Translations under genes and position numbers: made by a program
NCBI RefSeq assembly: GCF_002140975.2
Contig: NZ_CP147247.1
Location: forward strand, 3,659,001 to 3,723,000
Direction of reading: 5' to 3'
Length of the DNA: 64,000 bases
Origin: Enterococcus sp. 9E7_DIV0242
GTDB taxonomy: Bacteria; Bacillota; Bacilli; Lactobacillales; Enterococcaceae
Notes under the pieces: generated by a model
Databases searched by the model: none
The model's input: only the letters and a program-made list of their open reading frames with translations
What the model was told of the DNA's origin: nothing
Shown: positions 33,158-41,900 of the stretch, in pieces
Numbering within the stretch: the first letter of the stretch is position 1
How the letters are laid out: every line of letters begins with the position of its first letter

Positions 33158-34438
33158 TTAGATGAGTGGTGCTAAGTCTTTTCTAACAAAATCATCTGGT
33201 AATAAACCTTCTGAAATGAGTAGTTTGGTTGCTTGTTTAAGAGCTTTATCTTTCTGCTTTTGAATAAGATTGTCTGGCATGTCAATCTTATACAAGTCAG
33301 TCGGATTCCAAACTTCTCCAGTCGAAAGCATATGGTAAATAGCTGTAAGCATCATCCGAGCGATTGCGATGATCGCGCGCTTTTTACCTCGTCGTTTATA
33401 AATACGCTCATATTTTAAACGGTAATAGGGATGCTTCTCTTTCGCTTTTACCGCAGCGTGAGCACACTGGACAAGTGTTGGTTTTAAATAAACGCCAGCT
33501 CGAGAGATGCGGACAGATTTCTTTTTACCAGCAGATTCATTACTACTAGGAGAAAGTCCTGCCCAGCAACATAATCTTTTTGACTGTGAGAACTGAGACA
33601 TATCAATGCCAATTTCAGAAATAATTTGGATAGCTGATTGGCGACGAATCCCTGGAATCGTCTCTAGTAGTTGAATAGCTGGTTCGTAGGGTTCAACCAT
33701 TTGGTCCAATAGGTAATCAAGGAAGCTAATCGAGTGATCAAGGTAAGTTTTGTGTTCTTCAATCAGTTGAATTCGAATAATCTGTTCATTTGTAAAAGAG
33801 TAACCTTCAATTGATTGGATGAGCTCCTGTCCTTTAGGCTTCATGCTTCCATGAAGCAAGTCGAGCACATGATTCGGATCAAACGCTTTACTTGAAATCA
33901 AATAATCTCGGACTCTCTTAGAGCTGACACCAAACATGTCAGAAACTACAGAGTCCATGGCAACATTACCAACGGTAAAGGCATTTTGAAGTCGATTTTT
34001 CTCGCTAGAACGATGACTGACTAATCGGGTCCGATAACGAGTAAACTCACGCAAGACTCGAACATCTTTTTCAGGGATAAAACTGCCTCTTACCAATCCC
34101 ATACGGAATAGTTCGGCAATCCATTTGGAGTCCTTCTTATCATCTTTGTTTCCTTTTACTGCACGAACCCATTTGGGGTTCGCAATCGTGACGTTCATCA
34201 CGTCTTCAAGCAAATTGGAAACGGGGACCCAGTACTTACCGGTACTTTCCATACAAACATCGTAGCACTTGCATTCTAACAGCCAGTCTTTCAATGCCAG
34301 AATCTGGTTGTTAAAAGTTGAAAATCGTTTTTTCTGATAATGCGGCGTTAATTCGCCAGCTTTCGTGGTGATGACGGTAGCTATTAAAAAGCTTTTGTGC
34401 ACATCAATACCACAACAAACGGGATAAACGACTTTCAT
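33158..34438 (-). CDS. IS110-family transposase (DEDD recombinase)
   Basis: This 426-aa transposase has an N-terminal RuvC-like DEDD domain: CGIDVHKSF (first Asp), CMESTGKYW (Glu) and KGNKDDKKDSKWIAELF (Asp pair). The C-terminal Tnp20 domain opens with the helix-hairpin-helix LLETIPGIRRQSAIQI and carries the catalytic Ser region CWAGLSPSSNESAGKKK. All key positions are present and the frame is intact, so the element is probably active. The enzyme works with a bridge RNA in the IS110 family. Transcription runs opposite to the host operon. Confidence 0.95.
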   Translation of the reverse strand: MKVVYPVCCGIDVHKSFLIATVITTKAGELTPHYQKKRFSTFNNQILALKDWLLECKCYDVCMESTGKYWVPVSNLLEDVMNVTIANPKWVRAVKGNKDDKKDSKWIAELFRMGLVRGSFIPEKDVRVLREFTRYRTRLVSHRSSEKNRLQNAFTVGNVAMDSVVSDMFGVSSKRVRDYLISSKAFDPNHVLDLLHGSMKPKGQELIQSIEGYSFTNEQIIRIQLIEEHKTYLDHSISFLDYLLDQMVEPYEPAIQLLETIPGIRRQSAIQIISEIGIDMSQFSQSKRLCCWAGLSPSSNESAGKKKSVRISRAGVYLKPTLVQCAHAAVKAKEKHPYYRLKYERIYKRRGKKRAIIAIARMMLTAIYHMLSTGEVWNPTDLYKIDMPDNLIQKQKDKALKQATKLLISEGLLPDDFVRKDLAPLI

Positions 34439-34465
34439 GATTCTTCGCCCCTTTCTATAAGTAGC

Positions 34466-34647
34466 GGAGAGGCAGTGACTGGCCGGGGCAGCATTTAACA
34501 GAAGTTGTTAAAACAATGATTAGTGTGCGGACTCTAACGTTCCACTCATTTGTGCTTGAATGCCCTGGCCTTACACTGGTTAGAATACTGGTTTAAACCG
34601 GAGGTTTCCTACAACTTACCTCACCGTGCTTTGTAGTGTGCCTCTCC
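34466..34647 (-). ncRNA. putative IS110 bridge RNA
   Basis: The region upstream of the transposase has a 9-bp closing stem (GGAGAGGCA at 34466-34474 with TGCCTCTCC at 34639-34647) enclosing about 165 nt with further pairing, such as the palindrome GGTTTAAACC near 34589 and partly complementary GGCC-rich arms near 34481-34570. A TATAAT on the - strand at 34655-34660 would start transcription near 34648, at the edge of the closing stem. The placement between element end and transposase start is that known for IS110-group bridge RNAs, which carry target and donor guide loops. I cannot assign the guides. Confidence 0.6.
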
Positions 34648-34730
34648 TAGTTCCATTATAAACTGAAATCCGCATCAGTTTTCATTACTATTTGACTCGA
34701 TGAGCGGAGCGAGTCGAGATGGAGGTTAGA

Positions 34731-35351
34731 ATGAAGATTCAAGTAGCAATTGATCGCGTACCACTGGCGAAAGCCAAGGAGCTGACGGAGACGTTGAATA
34801 CCGCTGATATTGTAGAAATCGGCACCTCTTTGACGAAGGATTATGGCTTAGCTTGTGTTCGAGAGCTGCTTCCTTACAAAGGAGCAGCCAAGCTATTGGC
34901 AGATATTAAAACGATTGATGAGGGAGCATATGAGTTCCGTCAGTATTTTGAAGCAGGAGCAGATATTCTAACTGTGATGGGTGCAAGTGCAGTGGCAACC
35001 CTAGACAGCTGTTATGAAGTTACACAGGAGTATGGCAGAGAAATGCTAATCGATTTGCTGGAATGTTCAGATGAAAAAATTGCCAAGATCAGTCACTACC
35101 CTAATGCAATCTACTCGTTACATTTTTCCAGCGATGCCGGTGGTGAACACGATGTGGTGGCAGAGCTTCAACGTTTTACACAAAAATTCCCTACTATTCA
35201 ACGACTGGCGTTGGCTGGGGGCTTGACGGAAGCATCCTTGAAAGATTTAAAAGCTACGCCATTGGAAATTGGAATAATCGGTGGAGCAGTAACGAAAGCG
35301 GATGATCCTGAAATGGCATTGAAAAGAATAATCGAGGTGATACGGGTATGA
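34731..35351 (+). CDS. 3-hexulose-6-phosphate synthase / 3-keto-gulonate-6-P decarboxylase family
   Basis: This 206-aa orotidine-phosphate-decarboxylase-superfamily TIM barrel has KIQVAIDRV (substrate Asp at strand 1), EIGTSL, LADIKTIDEG (Lys-Asp catalytic pair) and LHFSSDAGG, which match the family of HPS and UlaD. HPS condenses formaldehyde with ribulose 5-phosphate (or the reverse); UlaD decarboxylates 3-keto-L-gulonate 6-phosphate. ATG 34731 follows GGAGG by five bases; the ATG 12 bases earlier lies in front of the RBS. The next gene is a SIS isomerase of the kind that follows HPS. It lies just right of the IS110 element, so its normal transcription may be disturbed. Confidence 0.85.
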   Translation: MKIQVAIDRVPLAKAKELTETLNTADIVEIGTSLTKDYGLACVRELLPYKGAAKLLADIKTIDEGAYEFRQYFEAGADILTVMGASAVATLDSCYEVTQEYGREMLIDLLECSDEKIAKISHYPNAIYSLHFSSDAGGEHDVVAELQRFTQKFPTIQRLALAGGLTEASLKDLKATPLEIGIIGGAVTKADDPEMALKRIIEVIRV

Positions 35352-35890
35352 AGGAAATGACTCAAATTTTAGATGAAATACATGAAGTGATCGGTCGGGT
35401 AAACGAAAAACAATTGGTAACAGTTATTCAGCAGATTCAAAAAAATAAACGGACATTTATTCTAGGTGAAGGACGTAGTGGCTTACAAGGAAAAGGCTTT
35501 GCGATGCGGTTGATGCACCTTGGGTATCCGGTCTATGTGATTGGCGAAACGATTACACCTTCTATTCAAAAAGGGGATCTGCTTATTGCTATCTCAGGTT
35601 CAGGGACGACAGGAAACATTGTCCAACTGGTGGAGAATGCAACGAAAAAGGGAATTGATATTGTTGGGATTACCAGTGAACCGACATCACCGTTGGCTCA
35701 AGCTGCGAAAGAACAACTCATCATACCGGGAGCAACGAAGACCGGCAGTGGGATTCAATCGATTCAGTTATTGAGTAGCTTGTTTGATCAAACCCTGCAT
35801 ATCACACTGGATTATGTTTGCTTGATGATTAGTAAACGAGACCATGTAAGTAACGAGGATGCGAAAAAGCAACATTCAAATATGGAATAA
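35348..35890 (+). CDS. 6-phospho-3-hexuloisomerase-like SIS-domain protein
   Basis: This 180-aa SIS-domain sugar isomerase has phosphosugar-binding segments FILGEGRSGLQGKGFAMRL and LLIAISGSGTTGNIVQLVENATKKG, plus the C-terminal Glu-bearing helix IQLLSSLFDQTLHITLDYVCL. This is the PHI family, which converts hexulose 6-phosphate to fructose 6-phosphate. It overlaps the synthase gene by four bases (ATGA), the usual tight HPS-PHI coupling. Together they would deliver an intermediate into glycolysis, with the direction of flux unknown. Confidence 0.88.
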   Translation: MKEMTQILDEIHEVIGRVNEKQLVTVIQQIQKNKRTFILGEGRSGLQGKGFAMRLMHLGYPVYVIGETITPSIQKGDLLIAISGSGTTGNIVQLVENATKKGIDIVGITSEPTSPLAQAAKEQLIIPGATKTGSGIQSIQLLSSLFDQTLHITLDYVCLMISKRDHVSNEDAKKQHSNME

Positions 35891-35903
35891 AGGAGCGAAA
35901 AAA

Positions 35904-37187
35904 ATGGACTTTATTATTGGCGTTATTTTATTGATTACCTATTTTCTATTGATTCGTTTTGCTGCTAAAGGCGGAAACTTGATGGTCGGATTTTTTGTTA
36001 TGGCAATTATTTGGGTATTCTTCAGTATTATCGGTGGACAGCTGACCTGGGATCAGGCGATGGTCGATGTATTCCAAGGCGGACCGGAAAGCTGGGGAGC
36101 AACAGCAGTTATCGTAATCTTCGGTAGCTGGTTTGGTCGAATTCTGATCGAGACGGAAATCGCTTCAAGCTTGATTAAAAAGACGGTAGAACTCAGTGGT
36201 GAGAATCCTTTATTCACAACGATTCTACTTTGTGTAGTAACAACATTGATCTTCACGTCAACTTTTGGAGCAGGTGCGGTTGTGGCAATCGGTATTATCG
36301 TGTTGCCGATCCTAATGTCTCTAGGTGTACCCAAGCCGTTAGCCGTAACCTCTTACTTAATGAGTGTCGGTAGCGGAATGTATGTGAATATCGTGTTGTT
36401 CAAGCAAATGCAGGGGATTTTTACAGAGTATCAATACGATTGGAATTATCTGCGTTTTGGCTTCACAGCGTTGGGTGTTCAGCTCTTAATGGTCATTCTG
36501 ATGTTGATTTTCGGACTAAGAAAGAAACGCACCTATAATTGGGCAGCTGTTGCAGCGGATATCGAAGAACCAAAAGAAGTGCCCATCTATGCGCTGATCA
36601 CACCTGTCATTCCAGTAGTATTGGCAATCTTCTTCGGTTGGCAGCCGATTCCGGCTTTTATCGTAGCGTCTCTATACGCACTGGCTGTCTGTGGCAAGTT
36701 ACCAAATTACAAGGATGGTACTCGATTGATTACACGTACCTTTTATGAAGGGGTTGTCGATGTAGCTTCTCTGTTAGGCTTCTTGTTTATTTTACCAATG
36801 TTCAACAAGGCTTCCGGTATTGCTGCACCATTCTTCCAAGCTGTAATCGGTGACTTCATTCCGACAAGCACGTTGGTATTGGCGATTGCTTTTGCCATTT
36901 TGATTCCATTCGGGCTGTTCCGCGGGCCATTAACAATTTTTGGTGCAGGAAGTGCGACAGTTGGGATTCTGATGGGCATGGGTGTTTTCCCAGTAGCATT
37001 ACTTTTCCCACTGATGTATATTCCAACGATTTCAATGAACCTATCTACTTGTCCAACGCAATCATGGAACCTGTGGGCGCTTAACTACTCTAAAGTAGGA
37101 GCAAAAGAATTCATGATGACCGGTGTTCCATGGGGCTGGCTGGCAGGAGCAATCAATGTCATGATCTGTTACTTCATGTTTGGTTGA
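35904..37187 (+). CDS. gluconate/citrate-type membrane transporter
   Basis: This 427-aa protein has about 11-12 transmembrane helices and resembles the GntP and ion-transporter superfamilies of organic-acid carriers. A glycine-rich conserved part VFQGGPESWGATAVIVIFG lies near residue 55, and FGAGAVVAIGI near residue 120. The start is ATG 35904 after AAGGAGCG; the frame from 35859 overlaps the SIS gene. A paralogue occurs at 45.4 kb, again directly before a hydantoinase-like gene. The likely substrate is a sugar acid or other carboxylate. Confidence 0.8.
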   Translation: MDFIIGVILLITYFLLIRFAAKGGNLMVGFFVMAIIWVFFSIIGGQLTWDQAMVDVFQGGPESWGATAVIVIFGSWFGRILIETEIASSLIKKTVELSGENPLFTTILLCVVTTLIFTSTFGAGAVVAIGIIVLPILMSLGVPKPLAVTSYLMSVGSGMYVNIVLFKQMQGIFTEYQYDWNYLRFGFTALGVQLLMVILMLIFGLRKKRTYNWAAVAADIEEPKEVPIYALITPVIPVVLAIFFGWQPIPAFIVASLYALAVCGKLPNYKDGTRLITRTFYEGVVDVASLLGFLFILPMFNKASGIAAPFFQAVIGDFIPTSTLVLAIAFAILIPFGLFRGPLTIFGAGSATVGILMGMGVFPVALLFPLMYIPTISMNLSTCPTQSWNLWALNYSKVGAKEFMMTGVPWGWLAGAINVMICYFMFG

Positions 37188-37346
37188 TAAAAAACAAGCA
37201 GAAGAGTGACAATCAAAAAGGCCGGAAGACCGTTGGAAAAATGAAAGCGGAGAATAATTACTGAACCATAAAAGATAAATGAAGGAACGACGGATATAGC
37301 ATATTGATTGAAGCAAGAACGAGAATAGGCACAAGGAGGAAGAAGA

Positions 37347-39464
37347 ATGAACAGAGCAGTTCGAGTAGGAATAGATGTCGGCGGCACCCACACGAAGGCT
37401 GTTGCAATCGACAATGACACATTTGAAATTTTAGGAATCGGCTCAGTGAAAACGACCCATGATGATGTATTGGGTGTATCAGCAGGAGTGGTTCATGCTT
37501 TTGAAAAGTGTTTGAATGAAAACAATATCGGACCGGAAGAAGTCATGTTCATTGCCCACAGCACCACACAGGCGACGAATGCTTTGCTAGAAGGAGACGT
37601 AGCAGTGACCGGTGTTATTGGTATGGGAAATAGTTTTTTAGCGAAGAGACAGTCTGTCATCAAGGATATTATTTTAGATGAAACAGGTAAAAGAAAAATC
37701 GTGACCCACAATAAATATATCCCGTTGAAAAAATTTGATCAGACCGTGGCGAAGCGAACAATTGAGGAGCTAGTCGGGGAAGGGGCGGAAGTGATCGTTG
37801 CCTCAAAAGCTTTTGGTGTAGACAACAAACGGGAAGAAGAAGCGATTGCTACTATCGGTAAAAGTATGGATATCGAGGTTTCTCAAGCGAGTGATATCAG
37901 TAAGATGTACGGACTATCTAAGCGGACACGAACAGCGGTGATCAATGCTTCAATTTTACCGAAAATGTTTGAAACCGCTGACAGTACCGAAAACAGTGTA
38001 CGACAAGCAGGGATCAAAGTTCCCTTGATGATCATGCGTGGCGATGGCGGGGTAATGGATATCAATGAGATGCGTAAACGTCCGGTATTGACCATGCTGT
38101 CAGGACCGGCTGCATCGACAGTTGGTGCATTGATGTATCTGAAGGCATCCAATGCGATTTTCTTTGAGGTTGGTGGAACAAGTACAGACATTGGGGTCAT
38201 CAAAAATGGACGCCCAATGATCGATTATTCTGTGGTCGGTGGACACAAGACGCTGATTAGCTCACTGGATGTACATGTCTCCGGTGTAGCCGGCGGAAGC
38301 ATGGTACGAGCGGATGGCCAGAGTGTTGTAGCGGTAGGTCCTCGTTCTGCCCATATCGCTAAATTGCCATATGCAGCATTCTCCAAGCCAGAAGAAATCA
38401 TCGATCCAAAAGTTATCAGAGTGCAACCGTTGGAAAATGATCCGTCTGATTATATTGCAATTGAAGGCTCAGATGGGAAACGCTTTGCAATCACAGTTAC
38501 TTGTGCGGCCAATGCCTTGAAATTGGTAAAAGAAGGAGATTATTCATTCGGAAGCTATGAAGCCAGTTATAAAGCAATCAAGGCGTTGTCTGATGAACTG
38601 AGCCTGTCTGTTGAGGAAGCAGCAACACAGATTATGGACAAAGCATCTGATGTGGTAATTAAGGTTATCAACTTCCTTGCAGATAAGCACAAAGTTGAAC
38701 GAAGTCAGATTTCCTTAGTCGGCGGTGGCGGCGGAGCAACCTCTCTACTGCCTTATACAGCCAAACGAATGGGCTTAGGCTATGACATTGCAAAGCACGC
38801 AGAAGTTATTTCTTCCATTGGTGTTGCGTTAGCCATGGTTCGGGACGTAGTGGAACGGGTAATCCCGAATCCGAATGCGCAGGATTTAGAAGATATCCGA
38901 AATGAAGCGATTCAATCCGCTACAAAATCAGGCGCCTCTCCGGAAACCATCGAAGTACAGATGGAAATCGATGCACAGACCAATAAGGTTCGAGCAATTG
39001 CAACAGGATCGACCGAAGTGAAAACCACTGATTTAGTAGCAAAAGTGGATGAAGCAGAAGCTAAAGCCTTAGTCGCAAAATCGATGCAGACGCCAGAAGC
39101 ACAGGTATATCTAGTGGAAGAAAATGAATTTTTCTATTGCTTTGGTACCATGAAAAATGATCAGCAGGAATTGCGGATCATTGATAAAAAAGGATTTATC
39201 AAGATCCAACGGGGCGATGGCGAAGCAGTGAAAACCACAGTCGGCGGTATTCGTAATGTTGTCGACAAGTATTGGGAAGACCTCGCTGTATATAAGAGTG
39301 ATATCAAGCTAGCTCCAGACATCTATCTTTGTATCGGTGCCAAGGTAGTCGATTATACGGGCATGCTTGAGCTTTCTCAGCTTCATATGGTAATGGATAC
39401 AGAACTGATGCAGCACGGAGGTAGAGAAGAAGTTATCGTCGTCGGCGCAAGGAATAATCTGTAA
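37347..39464 (+). CDS. hydantoinase/oxoprolinase (HyuA)-family protein
   Basis: This 705-aa protein of the HyuA family resembles the ATP-dependent hydantoinase and 5-oxoprolinase A subunits. The N-terminal Hydant_A_N fold opens with GIDVGGTHTKAVAID, the actin/sugar-kinase-like phosphate loop. AHSTTQATNALLEG, MRGDGGVMDINEMRKRP and VGGTSTDIGVI are the matching central motifs. The C-terminal part (about 520-705) is beyond the classical core. No HyuB partner is present. It is followed immediately by an HExxH protein, as is its paralogue at 46.7 kb. The substrate is not known. Confidence 0.85.
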   Translation: MNRAVRVGIDVGGTHTKAVAIDNDTFEILGIGSVKTTHDDVLGVSAGVVHAFEKCLNENNIGPEEVMFIAHSTTQATNALLEGDVAVTGVIGMGNSFLAKRQSVIKDIILDETGKRKIVTHNKYIPLKKFDQTVAKRTIEELVGEGAEVIVASKAFGVDNKREEEAIATIGKSMDIEVSQASDISKMYGLSKRTRTAVINASILPKMFETADSTENSVRQAGIKVPLMIMRGDGGVMDINEMRKRPVLTMLSGPAASTVGALMYLKASNAIFFEVGGTSTDIGVIKNGRPMIDYSVVGGHKTLISSLDVHVSGVAGGSMVRADGQSVVAVGPRSAHIAKLPYAAFSKPEEIIDPKVIRVQPLENDPSDYIAIEGSDGKRFAITVTCAANALKLVKEGDYSFGSYEASYKAIKALSDELSLSVEEAATQIMDKASDVVIKVINFLADKHKVERSQISLVGGGGGATSLLPYTAKRMGLGYDIAKHAEVISSIGVALAMVRDVVERVIPNPNAQDLEDIRNEAIQSATKSGASPETIEVQMEIDAQTNKVRAIATGSTEVKTTDLVAKVDEAEAKALVAKSMQTPEAQVYLVEENEFFYCFGTMKNDQQELRIIDKKGFIKIQRGDGEAVKTTVGGIRNVVDKYWEDLAVYKSDIKLAPDIYLCIGAKVVDYTGMLELSQLHMVMDTELMQHGGREEVIVVGARNNL

Positions 39465-40093
39465 TGGATGCCTATCGTAGGAAACTCGCCCAGACAACGG
39501 AGCAGCAATTTATTACTATTGCGTGCAATAGAGATCGGATCGGCAGGCGATTGTCAGAAGAAAAACAAGAAAAACTTTGCCAGCTGGCTCAGGCTGAAGG
39601 AGAACGGCTTGGTAAACAACTGCGACAGGATTTTCCGGAAATGCGTCCTAGCGAAATTGCCGAAGTATTTGGTGTAACGGTATCGTATAAAGAATATACG
39701 ATTCACGAAAGCTTTACATCTATCGGCTATTTTGAAGTACCGAATCAAATCGTGGTGAATAAAAAGTTAAAAGAAAAAGATGCCTACTTTAAAGAGCAAA
39801 AGTTGCCCGAGATGCAATTTGATCGATGGAAGGAAATCGTTATTGCCCATGAACTGTTTCACTATATTCAAGAGCAAACACCAGAGCTATTTGTCAATCA
39901 ATACCGCGTGGAGCTTTGGAAGCTGGGACCTTACCATCATCAAAGTAGTTTTTCTCTCTTGGGGGAGGTTGCCGGTATGGCTTTTGCAAAATCTTTGCTG
40001 GATTTACCATTTTATCCTGGAGTGATTGAATGGTATCTGCTGTACGCTTATTTTCCTGAAAAGATGAAGCAACAGGCAGAGATGCTTTTATAA
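39464..40093 (+). CDS. putative HExxH metallopeptidase-like protein (HyuA partner)
   Basis: This 209-aa soluble protein carries a zinc-binding HELFH at residues 129-133 and a downstream Glu168 in LGEVAGMAFAKSLL. The HExxH plus E..A..FAK layout resembles the ImmA/IrrE (COG2856) gluzincin fold, but the N-terminal 100 residues are not recognised. The ATG overlaps the HyuA stop (TAATG), so the two are translationally coupled. A homologous pair is at 48.9 kb. It may process, activate or regulate the HyuA protein; that is an inference from strict pairing. Confidence 0.7.
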   Translation: MDAYRRKLAQTTEQQFITIACNRDRIGRRLSEEKQEKLCQLAQAEGERLGKQLRQDFPEMRPSEIAEVFGVTVSYKEYTIHESFTSIGYFEVPNQIVVNKKLKEKDAYFKEQKLPEMQFDRWKEIVIAHELFHYIQEQTPELFVNQYRVELWKLGPYHHQSSFSLLGEVAGMAFAKSLLDLPFYPGVIEWYLLYAYFPEKMKQQAEMLL

Positions 40094-40164
40094 AATACAA
40101 GAAATTCTACTCTGACTTTTTCAGGGATGTTCTAGTAGTAAAATCTCAAAAAAAGGTAGAGTTG

Positions 40165-40194
40165 CAGTTCCCAATCGTTGTTGGCTGGGAACTG
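40165..40194 (+). terminator. probable terminator after the catabolic operon
   Basis: A 9-bp perfect stem CAGTTCCCA / TGGGAACTG (40165-40173 with 40186-40194) has a 12-nt loop, followed by TCTTGGTTGTT, which is only moderately T-rich. It ends the LacI-controlled operon. Confidence 0.7.
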
Positions 40195-40234
40195 TCTTGG
40201 TTGTTGCCTAAGAATCAATAACAGGAGATAATAG

Positions 40235-41257
40235 ATGAATCAAAATGTTTTTAGAAAGGATGAAGAGATGTTTACAGCAAATGAACACCGTTATGACAGT
40301 ATCGACTATCAAAGAAGCGGGAAATCAGGTGTCCTACTTCCGCCTGTCTCTTTGGGATTATGGCGTGGACACGCGCTTTCGACCCATGAGAAAACCAGAG
40401 AACTGGTTCTCGCTGCTTTTGATCAAGGAGTGATTCATTTCGATTTAGCGAATAATTATGGTCTGACACCTGGCGATTCAGAAAAGGTGTTCGGAAAAAT
40501 CATGACAGAGGATTTGGCTGGTTATCGGGATGAACTGGTTATTTCAACCAAAGCAGGATTTTTGATGGGGCCAGGTCCGTATGGTGAATGGAGCTCGAAA
40601 AAATATATCACTTCTAGCCTAGATAACAGCTTGAAACGTATGAATCTAGACTATGTAGATATTTTTTATACCCATCGCCCTGATCCGAATACACCATTTG
40701 AGGAAACAGCAGAAGCCTTAGATTTGATCGTTAAACAAGGGAAAGCTTATTATATTGGGATTTCCAACTACAATACAGCAGAAACCAAAGAAATGATCCG
40801 TCTGTTCAAAGAACGCCGTACGCCATTCATTATCCATCAAATGTCTTATAACATGCTAAATAGAGAAGCGAGAGATACAGGATTACTGTCATTATTAGAT
40901 GAGTCCGGTGTTGGAGGGATTGCTTATGGCCCATTAGCAGAAGGTTTATTGACAGACAAATTTAGCTGCCATATTCCAGATGATTTTCCAATCCATCGAA
41001 CGAATAAGCAATTATTGGCAGGCGCAGCTCGAGTAGAAACACAAAATCGCTTGGAACAGCTTCGTCAAGTGGCAGAACAACGAGGACAAACTCTGTCGCA
41101 GCTGGCATTGGCTTGGTTGTTGGCACAAAAAGCTATTACCTCTGTTGTTGTGGGAGCCACGCAGCTGCATCACTTTGAAGATAATCTAAAAGCTCTAGAT
41201 AATCTGATGTTTTCAGAGGAAGAAATGACTGGTATTGAGACGATATTGAAGTCTTAA
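40235..41257 (+). CDS. aldo/keto reductase (YghZ-like)
   Basis: This 340-aa NADPH-dependent aldo/keto reductase TIM barrel has GVIHFDLANNYG (catalytic Asp and Tyr), STKAGFLMGPGPYGEWSSKKY (catalytic Lys), DIFYTHRPDPNTP (His) and the C-terminal SVVVGATQLHHFEDN nucleotide-binding part. The ERYD-like N-terminal segment NEHRYDSIDYQRSGKSGVLLPPVSLGLW matches the GSP69/YghZ subgroup, which reduces glyceraldehyde-type substrates. It is a single gene between two terminators. The start may be ATG 40235 (after AGGAGA) or ATG 40268 (after AAAGGA); the second is closer to family length. Confidence 0.9.
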   Translation: MNQNVFRKDEEMFTANEHRYDSIDYQRSGKSGVLLPPVSLGLWRGHALSTHEKTRELVLAAFDQGVIHFDLANNYGLTPGDSEKVFGKIMTEDLAGYRDELVISTKAGFLMGPGPYGEWSSKKYITSSLDNSLKRMNLDYVDIFYTHRPDPNTPFEETAEALDLIVKQGKAYYIGISNYNTAETKEMIRLFKERRTPFIIHQMSYNMLNREARDTGLLSLLDESGVGGIAYGPLAEGLLTDKFSCHIPDDFPIHRTNKQLLAGAARVETQNRLEQLRQVAEQRGQTLSQLALAWLLAQKAITSVVVGATQLHHFEDNLKALDNLMFSEEEMTGIETILKS

Positions 41258-41264
41258 AAATAGG

Positions 41265-41310
41265 AACAGCTCACGAATGAAGAAATTCAAGTTGTGAGCT
41301 GTTTTTATTT
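41265..41310. terminator. bidirectional terminator
   Basis: A 10-bp perfect stem AACAGCTCAC / GTGAGCTGTT (41265-41274 with 41294-41303) is followed by TTTTATTT. It is shared by the aldo/keto reductase gene and the convergent GNAT gene. Confidence 0.88.
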
Positions 41311-41769
41311 GTCTGCTGGTATCGTTTTTTCCATCACATCATAGCAGAGGTAGTCTCCGTTTTTAACTGAAATACAGTGAGAGTCAACTTCTCGATAGTT
41401 TCGATTTAAATAAATTCGCTTGGATGGCAGAGAGGCATCGAGGAAGATTTGATGACTATGTGAGGCAATAGTCATTTCAGCGAAATCCAGTAAAATACGG
41501 CCGTAGCCATGTCCTTGATATTCAGGTAATACAAACAAACGACCAATCTCATTATCTTTGAGCGTCACTGTGCCACAAATTACCTCTTTTTCAATTACAT
41601 ATACTTGCTTTTCTGCTATATCTGCTGCAATTGTTTCAATACTGTGATGTACAAGAAAAAACGCAACGGCTCCTTGAGGATAATAATGGGGATAAATTTC
41701 TTTAATTGTTTTGTGCACGAGTTTTTGTATGGTTTGAGCGTCAGTTGGTAGAGCTTGTCGAATCGTCAA
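41305..41769 (-). CDS. GNAT-family N-acetyltransferase
   Basis: This 154-aa GNAT acetyltransferase has a core strand GRLFVLPEYQGHGYGRILLDFAE that includes the acetyl-CoA-binding Q-x-x-G-x-G/A pattern (QGHGYG), then IFLDASLPSKRIYLNRNYREVD as the last family strands. The substrate is unknown. The start is the rare codon TTG at 41769, preceded by GGAGG at ten bases; the frame has no earlier credible start. It stands alone on the - strand. Confidence 0.85.
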   Translation of the reverse strand: MTIRQALPTDAQTIQKLVHKTIKEIYPHYYPQGAVAFFLVHHSIETIAADIAEKQVYVIEKEVICGTVTLKDNEIGRLFVLPEYQGHGYGRILLDFAEMTIASHSHQIFLDASLPSKRIYLNRNYREVDSHCISVKNGDYLCYDVMEKTIPADK

Positions 41770-41840
41770 GGCTTATTTCCTCCAATGGATTATGGCTTTC
41801 TTATGAATGATTATAGCAAATAACATTTAATGAAAGTGTA

Positions 41841-41884
41841 AAAAAACTGATTTTTACGCAATTGATCTAAGACGTAAAAACCAG
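41841..41884 (-). terminator. terminator of the glutathione peroxidase gene
   Basis: A 12-bp stem with one mismatch (41847-41858 with 41873-41884) is followed on the - strand by a run of T (the A-run at 41841-41846). It closes the gene on the - strand. Confidence 0.75.
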
Positions 41885-41900
41885 CTTCTAAATTATTTAG

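Larger units (their letters stand above)
33065..34718 (-). mobile_element. IS110-family insertion sequence (outer limits)
   Basis: The element lies between the kinase and hexulose-phosphate-synthase-like genes of one operon. It contains a full-length IS110 transposase on the - strand and a long non-coding 5' region. IS110 elements lack terminal inverted repeats and often make no target duplication, so the exact ends cannot be set here. The span given is the maximal one between the flanking operon genes. A hairpin GACTCG...CGAGTC at about 34693-34714 lies near the right end. Confidence 0.85.
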
